A stretch of 6,258 nucleotides of DNA from an uncultured Pseudoflavonifractor sp. (GTDB lineage: Bacteria; Bacillota; Clostridia; Oscillospirales; Oscillospiraceae), in assembly GCA_947565875.1 (NCBI GenBank), contig CANOHR010000067.1, forward strand, positions 1 through 6,258. The letters are read 5' to 3'. The translations under genes were made by a program, and so were the position numbers. The notes under the pieces are model-generated. The model saw only the letters and a list, made by a program, of their open reading frames with translations, searched no databases and was not told where the DNA came from. Position 1 is the stretch's first letter, and each line of letters opens with the position of its first letter. Below, piece by piece: positions 1 to 4,594 of this stretch.

Positions 1-69
1 TGTACGGTAACGGCCTGGGCGGCATTCCCGCCGTTTCCAAATCTCGACAAGGAGGGTGAGCAACTATGA
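1..69 (+). other. 3' end of an upstream gene, reading frame ambiguous
   Basis: Two forward frames are open from the window edge. One ends at TGA 67-69 and would overlap the next gene's ATG as ATGA. The other ends at TGA 57-59 and reads YGNGLGGIPAV before its stop. Either would be the last 18-22 codons of a gene that starts outside the window. The ATGA overlap is the arrangement used elsewhere in this window (422-425, 4591-4594), which slightly favours the first frame; codon third positions favour the second. I do not recognise a family from either tail. Confidence 0.3.
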
Positions 70-425
70 TGGCAGGCTTTAAGACCGTGGTGCCGACCAG
101 AGGACGGCGGAGATGTATAACCCTCTCCGTTACAGCCCTTAATCTGGGTGCGGAGGTGGCAGCTCAACTGCCCAAGGCCCCCAGCTACGACCTGGGCCAT
201 GATGGCCGCCGGCGCTTTGTGTTGGTACCGGCGGACGGAGGGAGCGGAGTGGTAAAGTTTGGCCCGGAATGTAAATCGGGAGCGTTGCGCTGTACATCTA
301 TGCCGATAGTGCGTTTCCTTCGGGAGAAGCTTGGGGCGCCGGACAAGAGGAGTGTAACGCTGAGCTACAAGATGGTGGAGGGCGTCCTCATGTTTGGCAT
401 CCTTGATGGTGAGGTCCGGGTATGA
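66..425 (+). CDS. Small phage protein of unknown function (119 aa)
   Basis: I do not recognise this family. The protein has a basic N-terminus (TRGRRR at 11-16), then a segment that looks like alternating beta strands and short helices: CITLSVTALNLG at 17-28, RRFVLVPAD at 49-57, and VTLSYKMVEGVLMFGIL at 97-113. There is no signal peptide and no membrane segment. It has two cysteines near the middle (C69, C76) but no paired CxxC motif. The start at 66 has AAGGAGGG (49-56) upstream; a second ATG at 69 would also serve. Its stop overlaps the next start as ATGA (422-425), so it is probably translationally coupled to the HUH protein. The general plan, a strand-rich N-terminal half that looks like it binds something and a C-terminal strand pair, resembles small accessory proteins found near phage replication genes, but this is only an impression. 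It could be a DNA-binding partner of the HUH protein; nothing in the sequence proves that. Confidence 0.75.
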   Translation: MMAGFKTVVPTRGRRRCITLSVTALNLGAEVAAQLPKAPSYDLGHDGRRRFVLVPADGGSGVVKFGPECKSGALRCTSMPIVRFLREKLGAPDKRSVTLSYKMVEGVLMFGILDGEVRV

Positions 426-1228
426 CAGACGGCAGGGACGGGATCCCGGTGTCCAAATTGGACACCGGGGAGAAGCCTATCTGGCAATGCTGCCGGATCC
501 GGGCCGGTCCGCTGGTCAAGGAGGTCCGGATGATCCGCCCACGGTACTCACCGGCGGATACCACCGCCGACCACCGGGACAAGGCGGAGCTCAAGCGCCA
601 CCAGCGGACGGCCATCACCCGCAGCTCAGTGGACCGGTTGGAGATCCTGCTGGGGGTGATCGGCTATGGCGGTACCCAGTACGTCCTCACCTTTGACGAC
701 GCCCATCTTCCATGGGACTTCCCGGGCGTCCGCCGGGCGCTCCGGGCCTACGTGGCCCGGGCGGTCCGGTGGAAGGATGGGCCTCTGGATTACCTCTACT
801 GCATCGAGGGCCTCCACGGCGATGGACGCTATCATATCCACTTTGTCTGCGATTACAATGTCCTTTCGCCGGAGGAGGTCCGGCACCTCTGGCGGGACGG
901 GATCGTCCTTCGGGAGGAGCCGGTGCTTAAGACCAAGATCCGCCGGGATCCCGCCACGGGGATCTACCGCAAGGAGTATGACGGAGGCTTCCGCCGCCTG
1001 GCGGAGTACTTCCACAAGGAGCGGACCGATGGGGTAGTCATCCCCATCGGCCGCCACCCTTGGGGCTGCTCCAAAAGCCTGCGGGCTAAGGCACCAGTGC
1101 CGGAGCGCTGGATGGATCCCAGCGGCGCCATCGAGATCCCGGACCAGGTACCCTGGAGCCGCAGCAAGGCGGTGACCAACCAGTTCGGCGCCTACAGCTA
1201 CGGCGCCTGGATCGAGCCTCAGCCCTAG
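422..1228 (+). CDS. HUH-type rolling-circle replication endonuclease-like protein
   Basis: Proteins of this kind nick one DNA strand at an origin, stay linked to the 5' end through tyrosine and prime rolling-circle replication. The three motifs are visible in order: a hydrophobic strand YVLTFDDAHLP (87-97) as motif I; YHIHF with H138 and H140 as the metal-binding HUH motif; and EYFHKE with Y196 and K199 as the YxxK catalytic motif. A single tyrosine fits Rep or Mob relatives rather than the two-tyrosine phiX174 or P2 gpA type. No helicase domain is visible, so it would need host helicase. The start at 422 overlaps the previous stop (ATGA) but has only a weak ribosome site. An in-frame ATG at 530 follows AAGGAGG at 518-524 with 5-base spacing and would give 232 residues. 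I keep 422 because the segment WQCCRIRAGPLVKEV (21-35) looks like a conserved N-terminal strand of the family. Codons 9-16 are built from the palindrome at 445-469, encoding PVSKLDTG. A plasmid-like or mobilisation role is an alternative. Confidence 0.72.
   Translation: MTDGRDGIPVSKLDTGEKPIWQCCRIRAGPLVKEVRMIRPRYSPADTTADHRDKAELKRHQRTAITRSSVDRLEILLGVIGYGGTQYVLTFDDAHLPWDFPGVRRALRAYVARAVRWKDGPLDYLYCIEGLHGDGRYHIHFVCDYNVLSPEEVRHLWRDGIVLREEPVLKTKIRRDPATGIYRKEYDGGFRRLAEYFHKERTDGVVIPIGRHPWGCSKSLRAKAPVPERWMDPSGAIEIPDQVPWSRSKAVTNQFGAYSYGAWIEPQP
445..469. repeat. Palindrome copy 1, 12-base arms, inside the HUH gene
   Basis: The arms CCCGGTGTCCAA (445-456) and TTGGACACCGGG (458-469) are perfectly complementary around a single A at 457. 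In RNA this is a stable hairpin with a short A/U loop. The inner 21 bases recur at 4379-4399, where the centre base is T, so each copy equals the reverse complement of the other. It lies 19 bases after the stop of the preceding gene and is read in frame as part of the HUH protein's N-terminus. Confidence 0.9.
518..532 (+). promoter_or_regulatory. Strong internal ribosome binding site and alternative ATG in the HUH gene
   Basis: AAGGAGG at 518-524 lies 5 bases before an in-frame ATG at 530-532. This is a much better site than the one at the annotated start (422). It may be the real start, or it may produce a shorter second form lacking the first 36 residues. The segment of about 108 bases between the two starts contains the palindrome at 445-469. 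Confidence 0.5.
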
Positions 1229-1309
1229 TTAAGTAACGCGCGCGTGCGCGCGCGAACTATCTTGTAACAGGGTGGTTATTTGTGCACGTTTTGAGATAGG
1301 GGGTTGCAA
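1229..1309. other. Gap with alternating CG tract (1237-1254), Z-DNA or hairpin forming
   Basis: After the HUH stop, positions 1237-1254 are 18 bases of strict purine-pyrimidine alternation, all C and G except T1245. The tract can adopt left-handed DNA under supercoiling, and it can also fold as a 7-bp hairpin with loop GTGC (1244-1247). No T-run follows, so it is not a standard intrinsic terminator. The rest of the gap has no convincing promoter; TTGTAA at 1262-1267 has no matching -10 box. A ribosome site AGGGGG (1298-1303) precedes the next ATG by 6 bases. Because rolling-circle origins often lie near the rep gene and contain hairpins, this is a candidate origin, but no nick site can be named. 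Confidence 0.55.
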
Positions 1310-1483
1310 ATGTCAATCAAACCTGATAAACTGGTCACAAAGGACGGATGGGTACTCTGCCCCAGATGCGGTCAGATGAAACTCCTCCGCCTTCCGCCGG
1401 ACGGCAAGGTCAACGCCTTCGTCTTCTGCCGGCATTGCAAACGAGAGCAAGCTCTCAATATCGATTTGAGCCTGAGCCCTTGA
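1310..1483 (+). CDS. Small zinc-ribbon protein, cysteine-rich KTR-like (57 aa)
   Basis: The gene encodes 57 residues. WVLCPRCG (14-21) and FCRHCKRE (39-46) supply two CxxC knuckles (C17, C20, C40, C43), 19 residues apart, which is a classic zinc ribbon. The order tryptophan, CPxCG, basic strand, then an FxFCxxCKxE block matches the short cysteine-rich KTR family common on Firmicutes phages and mobile elements, which is in turn similar in shape to the phage Mu Com zinc-finger protein. The KTR motif itself is not kept; QMKLLRL stands in its place. Com is a translational activator that remodels an mRNA; whether this protein binds RNA is unknown. The ribosome site AGGGGG (1298-1303) supports the ATG at 1310. 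The last codons and the stop lie in a 13-base tandem repeat that also forms the left arm of the terminator downstream. Confidence 0.78.
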   Translation: MSIKPDKLVTKDGWVLCPRCGQMKLLRLPPDGKVNAFVFCRHCKREQALNIDLSLSP

Positions 1484-1492
1484 GCCTGAGCC
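1466..1492 (+). repeat. Tandem 13-base repeat across the stop codon of the zinc-ribbon gene
   Basis: TTGAGCCTGAGCC occurs at 1466-1478 and again at 1480-1492, a period of 14 bases. The second copy supplies the left arm of the terminator, and the first copy could pair with the same right arm (1518-1527). The TGA stop (1481-1483) falls in the second copy. A slippage duplication probably extended the gene's tail. Confidence 0.85.
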
Positions 1493-1534
1493 ATCCAACC
1501 GCAACTGCGGCTGTGTTGGCTCAGGCTTTTTGTT
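1483..1534 (+). terminator. Intrinsic terminator after the zinc-ribbon gene
   Basis: AGCCTGAGCCA (1483-1493) pairs perfectly with TGGCTCAGGCT (1517-1527). Inside the loop a second small stem, CCGC (1499-1502) with GCGG (1507-1510), can form. The run TTTTTGTTTT starts at the end of the right arm (1526-1535). It separates the upstream replication-type genes from the packaging genes. The HNH-to-portal group must therefore have its own promoter or be read through by antitermination. Confidence 0.88.
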
Positions 1535-1561
1535 TTGCTCAGATCCTGGAGGTGATAGCCC

Positions 1562-1936
1562 ATGGCGAGCAAACCGCTTCGCCCCTGCCGACACCCTGGG
1601 TGCTTCCGCCTGTCAACTGCCGGCTGGTGCCCTGAGCATGCGCCGAAGAACAGCCGGCCCGACATGCGGAGCGACCAGGCCAAACAGTGGCACAAGCTAT
1701 ATAACACAAAGCTTTGGACTGACATCCTGCGGCCGGAACAACTCCTCCGGGAGCCCTTCTGCCGGGAGTGCGCCAAGCTGGGATACCGGGTCAGGGCTAC
1801 CGACGTGGACCACGTTCAGCCTCATCGGGGAGACTTGGAACTGTTTCTGGATCCAGGTAACCTGGAGTCGCTGTGCCATTCCTGCCATTCGGCCAAAACC
1901 TGGGCCGAAATGCAAAAAAATAAGCGGCGAAAATAG
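1562..1936 (+). CDS. Phage HNH endonuclease (packaging-associated)
   Basis: HNH nucleases encoded beside the terminase genes bind the terminase and are needed for cutting at cos and for DNA packaging in several tailed phages, such as HK97 gp74. The protein is 124 residues. N-terminal cysteines and histidine C9, C14, C23 and H26 look like a small zinc knuckle. C67xxC70 and C105xxC108 form the structural zinc site that frames the HNH fold. The catalytic pattern is DVDHVQPHRGD (81-91) with H84, then N100 in PGNLESLC, then H109 in CHSCHSAKT. The C-terminus is strongly basic (KNKRRK). Length and motif spacing match the family. GGAGGTGAT at 1548-1556 lies 5 bases before the ATG and fixes the start. 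It follows a terminator and precedes the small terminase by about 200 bases, the usual place for this gene. Confidence 0.92.
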   Translation: MASKPLRPCRHPGCFRLSTAGWCPEHAPKNSRPDMRSDQAKQWHKLYNTKLWTDILRPEQLLREPFCRECAKLGYRVRATDVDHVQPHRGDLELFLDPGNLESLCHSCHSAKTWAEMQKNKRRK

Positions 1937-2133
1937 CCGGATGAACAAGAACGCTCGGGCGTGTGTTTCAAAATACGCCCGCGCGACTACCCCCCCACCC
2001 CCAAAAAGTTTCCTGGGGTGGGCAGAAGACCGCAATGGCCCCTCCGTGGGGGATTTTTTCCGTTTTCGGGGAAATGGTCAAGCCGGGGGTGAACTGGGGG
2101 CTGGGAGGAAACTGAGGGGAAGGAGGGGCAGAG
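1937..2133. other. Hairpin-rich gap between HNH and small terminase, candidate cos region
   Basis: No gene is seen in these 197 bases. Three inverted repeats lie in a row. CGGGCGT (1956-1962) pairs with ACGCCCG (1975-1981), and CGC (1952-1954) with GCG (1983-1985) extends it past a mismatch. CCCACCCC (1994-2001) pairs with GGGGTGGG (2015-2022). CCCC (2039-2042) pairs with GGGG (2048-2051), followed by TTTTTT at 2054-2059. In HNH-bearing phages the cos site and terminase binding sites usually lie between or near the HNH and small-terminase genes. The cut position and overhang cannot be read from this sequence. Part of the structure may instead end transcription. AGGAGGGG (2121-2128) is the ribosome site of the next gene. 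Confidence 0.45.
2039..2060 (+). terminator. Possible weak terminator before the small terminase
   Basis: A short CCCC/GGGG stem (2039-2042 with 2048-2051) with loop TCCGT is followed after one A by six T residues (2054-2059). The stem is short, so termination would be partial at best. It could equally be part of the packaging site. Confidence 0.35.
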
Positions 2134-2613
2134 ATGCCGAGAAGGAAAGAACCGCTGAAGCTACTGGAGGCCAAGGGGAAAAGTCATCTGAGCCAGAAGG
2201 AGAAGGCTGAGAAGGAACGCGGTGAGGTCAAGACCCGTGAGCAAAAGAGCGTGACGCCGCCGGATTGGCTTCCTACGGATCTGCGGAAGCCGTTTGGCAG
2301 CATAAGCCGTCAGCTGCTGGCCCTTGGGATCTTCTCCAAGCTGGACAGGGACACCCTGGCCAGATATCTGATCGCCCATCAGATCTATATGAAGGCCACA
2401 TCCTGTATCCAGGAGGCCGTCAGCACGGGCGGATCCTCCGAAGCTGTCAAGTGGGCGTCGGTACAGGGACGGTATTTCAGTCAGTGTCGGGAGTGTGCCG
2501 GCGATCTGGGTCTGACCATTACCAGCCGGTGCAAGCTGGTGATCCCGCAGCCGAAGGATACGGAGGAGAATGCCTTTGAGCGGATGATGAGGGAGAGGCA
2601 GAATCGTGCCTGA
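2134..2613 (+). CDS. terS: Phage terminase small subunit, P27 family
   Basis: The small terminase recognises the packaging site on phage DNA and recruits and controls the large terminase. This 159-residue protein fits the P27 family in length and plan. It has a charged N-terminus rich in lysine and glutamate (1-45), a helical core with PPDWLPTDLRKPFGSISRQL (41-60, partial) and LARYLIAHQIYMKA (83-96), and the C-terminal LGLTITSRCKLVIP near 126-139, where P27 proteins carry a similar leucine-glycine-leucine and proline-rich stretch. AGGAGGGG (2121-2128) is well placed for the ATG at 2134. The gene ends inside the large terminase start (8-base overlap), so the two are probably made in step. No enzymatic motif is expected or seen. 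Confidence 0.88.
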   Translation: MPRRKEPLKLLEAKGKSHLSQKEKAEKERGEVKTREQKSVTPPDWLPTDLRKPFGSISRQLLALGIFSKLDRDTLARYLIAHQIYMKATSCIQEAVSTGGSSEAVKWASVQGRYFSQCRECAGDLGLTITSRCKLVIPQPKDTEENAFERMMRERQNRA

Positions 2614-4378
2614 GCTGATCTTCCTGACGCCCTTCCTTCAGGTCCCAAAGCCGGATGATGGCTCGGAGCTCCGGTATGACGAGCAGGCGGTCCAGGACGT
2701 TTTGGACTTTATCGCCCTGCTGCCCTTTGGGCAGAACGAGTGGGCCGGAAAGCCCTTTGAGCTGCTTCCCTGGGAGCTGGACTTTATTCGGAATTTTTAT
2801 GGACTGCAAGTACAGGATGAGGACGGGCGCTGGGTCCGGTACCGCCGCTTTGGCTATGAGGAGATCCCCAAGAAAAACGGCAAGTCGGAGCTGGCAGCGG
2901 CGCTGGGGCTGTATCATCTGCTTTGGGACGGGGAGACGCTACCCAACGTGGGAATTTTCGCCGCCGACAAGACCAATGCCGATATCATTTACAAGGCGGC
3001 CAAGTACATGGTGGAACACTCCTGCCTGGGAGAAGGGCGGGAACCCATAGCCTGGGCCAGAGACAGCCGGCGGGAGATTCATACCAAGTATGGCGGCGTG
3101 ATGAAGGTCTACTCCTCGGAGGCCAAGAGCAAGCACGGTTTTTCCTTCTCCGCGATCTTGTTTGACGAACTCCACGCTCAACCGAACCGGGAACTGTGGG
3201 ACGTGCTGACGGCGGGATCCAACGCCGGTCGGCGGCAGCAGGTGGTACTGGTACTGACTACGGCGGGGGATGACCCGGACCGGGGAAGCATTGGATGGGA
3301 GATCCATGAGAAATGCCGGAGGATCCTGGCCTGGCGCCGGGGGGAGCCGGAGTCTGAGACAGACGGGGACGATCCGGCCTGGTATCCGGTGATGTATGGG
3401 ATATCGGCCCTCACCGGAGACGACCCGGACCGGATCGCCGAGCTGGATATCTACGATGAGGAACTGTGGCACCGGTGTAATCCGGGCCTAGGCCATAACC
3501 TGCGGCTGCGGGATTTCCGGGCGGACGCCAGGGCGGCAAAGCAAAATGAGGCGGATGAGCGGTTATTCCGCTGGCTGCGGCTCAATCAGTGGATCGCGAC
3601 GAAGTCCGTTTCGTGGGTCCCTCTGGGTGTATATGACAAGACCCAGTGGCCTTATGAGCTTCCGCCGGGACAGAAAGGGGTAAAGCGCCGCCAACGGCTG
3701 GAACTTCGGGAGCGGCTTCAGGGCAAAAAGTGTTATGGAGGGTTGGACCTGTCCAAGACCACTGACTTGACTGCCTTTGTGCTGCTGTTTCCGCCCCAGG
3801 AGGGACTGGAGAAATGGGTAGCCCTCTTCTGGGGGATCTGGCGTCCGGAGGAGGGAACAGGAGAGGCGGAGAAGCGGGACCATGTGCCCTACCGGGACTG
3901 GGCCAGGGCGGGATTCTTGACGCTGTGCCCGGGGGAGACGGTGGACTACTCCATGGTGGAGGAGGCCATCTATCAGGCGGCGGACCAGTACGACCTGCGG
4001 CTGGTGGGGTATGATCCGGCCCTAAGCTGGACGCTGGTACCCAGACTGTCGGCGGGACAGCCGGAGAAGGGGAGAGCTCCTATCAAGTTGGCCCAGTGTC
4101 CCCAGGATATGAAGAATATGTCCCCGCCCATGAAGGCGATGGAGAAGGAGATCCGGGACCATGAGATGCTCCACGAGCATAACACCTGTGCCAGATGGTC
4201 CTTTGGCAATGTGCGCTGCCGGGTGGACGGGAACGAGAACATGAAGCCCATGAAGAACCTGTCCAAGGGACGGATCGACGTGGCGGTAGCCTGGATCAAC
4301 GCCAGGATGGCGGCCATGATGGATGAGCAGACCCCCGACCTGGCGGAGCAGATCGAGAAGGGGACGTTCCATCTGTGA
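2606..4378 (+). CDS. terL: Phage terminase large subunit (ATPase and nuclease)
   Basis: This is the packaging motor: the N-terminal ATPase drives DNA into the empty head and the C-terminal RNase H-like nuclease makes the cuts. The 590 residues are full length for the Terminase_1 (YmfN-like) group. The Walker A variant is PKKNGKS (88-94), Walker B is ILFDE with D187 and E188 (184-188), and LVLTTAG (215-221) is the coupling motif. In the nuclease domain D381 (GGLDLSKTTD), D470 (VGYDPA) and D558 (GRIDVAV) are the likely metal-binding acids. All key residues are intact, so the enzyme should be active. It starts with GTG at 2606, overlapping the small terminase by 8 bases, with GGGAGAGG (2591-2598) as ribosome site. 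Directly after its stop comes copy 2 of the palindrome, then a small hydrophobic protein and the portal. Confidence 0.96.
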   Translation: MPELIFLTPFLQVPKPDDGSELRYDEQAVQDVLDFIALLPFGQNEWAGKPFELLPWELDFIRNFYGLQVQDEDGRWVRYRRFGYEEIPKKNGKSELAAALGLYHLLWDGETLPNVGIFAADKTNADIIYKAAKYMVEHSCLGEGREPIAWARDSRREIHTKYGGVMKVYSSEAKSKHGFSFSAILFDELHAQPNRELWDVLTAGSNAGRRQQVVLVLTTAGDDPDRGSIGWEIHEKCRRILAWRRGEPESETDGDDPAWYPVMYGISALTGDDPDRIAELDIYDEELWHRCNPGLGHNLRLRDFRADARAAKQNEADERLFRWLRLNQWIATKSVSWVPLGVYDKTQWPYELPPGQKGVKRRQRLELRERLQGKKCYGGLDLSKTTDLTAFVLLFPPQEGLEKWVALFWGIWRPEEGTGEAEKRDHVPYRDWARAGFLTLCPGETVDYSMVEEAIYQAADQYDLRLVGYDPALSWTLVPRLSAGQPEKGRAPIKLAQCPQDMKNMSPPMKAMEKEIRDHEMLHEHNTCARWSFGNVRCRVDGNENMKPMKNLSKGRIDVAVAWINARMAAMMDEQTPDLAEQIEKGTFHL

Positions 4379-4399
4379 CGGTGTCCAATTTGGACACCG
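4379..4399. repeat. Palindrome copy 2, 10-base arms, after the large terminase stop
   Basis: The arms CGGTGTCCAA (4379-4388) and TTGGACACCG (4390-4399) flank a single T. They begin on the first base after the TGA of the large terminase (4376-4378) and lie 18 bases before the ATG of the next gene. Apart from the centre base the 21 bases are identical to those inside 445-469, and GG follows in both copies. There is no T-run, so it is not a normal terminator. In RNA it would be a hairpin between two genes of one operon, just before the ribosome site at 4402-4411. Confidence 0.9.
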
Positions 4400-4417
4400 G
4401 GAAGGGAGAGGACGGAA

Positions 4418-4594
4418 ATGGACAAAAAGGGACCGGGGTGGACTTTGGTGGACAGCCTCTATTGGCTGGGGACGGGGCTTCTCAGCCTGGCGGCGGGGCT
4501 TTTGAGCCTGCCGGGCGGGGTGGCCGTGCTGGGGGCGGGGTGCCTTTTAGGGGCCTGGCTCATTGACCGGTCCGGCGGGGAGGGGAAGGAATGA
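4418..4594 (+). CDS. Small hydrophobic protein between terminase and portal (58 aa)
   Basis: The 58-residue product has a short charged start (MDKKGPG), a long hydrophobic stretch at 15-50 rich in leucine, glycine and alanine, and a charged tail (DRSGGEGKE). The hydrophobic part is broken by LPGG near 32-35, so it may be a two-helix membrane hairpin or one long helix. AAGGGAGAGG (4402-4411) lies 6 bases before the ATG. The stop overlaps the portal start as ATGA (4591-4594), so translation is probably coupled. Small membrane-like proteins sit in this place in other Firmicutes siphophages, but their function is not known. It is not a holin by position, since lysis genes usually lie after the tail genes. 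The coding call rests on the ribosome site, the exact overlap and the sensible protein composition. Confidence 0.72.
   Translation: MDKKGPGWTLVDSLYWLGTGLLSLAAGLLSLPGGVAVLGAGCLLGAWLIDRSGGEGKE

Noticed and set aside
33..56. Partial likeness of this stretch (TCCAAAT, then CGACAAGG) to the palindrome
   Set aside because: The arms do not pair and an extra base breaks the alignment; it is probably chance.
626..1057. Reverse-strand open frame of 143 codons opposite the HUH gene
   Set aside because: It lies wholly within a gene with clear family motifs on the other strand, has no ribosome site and reads as GC-rich shadow sequence.
1262..1290. Promoter before the zinc-ribbon gene (TTGTAA)
   Set aside because: No -10-like hexamer occurs at 16-18 bases downstream.
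1530..2210. Forward open frame of 226 codons overlapping HNH and small terminase
   Set aside because: It overlaps the HNH gene in another frame, crosses the hairpin-rich gap and has low-complexity composition with no domain.
4375..4566. Forward frame from GTG 4375 through palindrome copy 2
   Set aside because: It overlaps the end of terL, lacks a ribosome site and competes with the better 4418-4594 frame that has one and joins the portal by ATGA.
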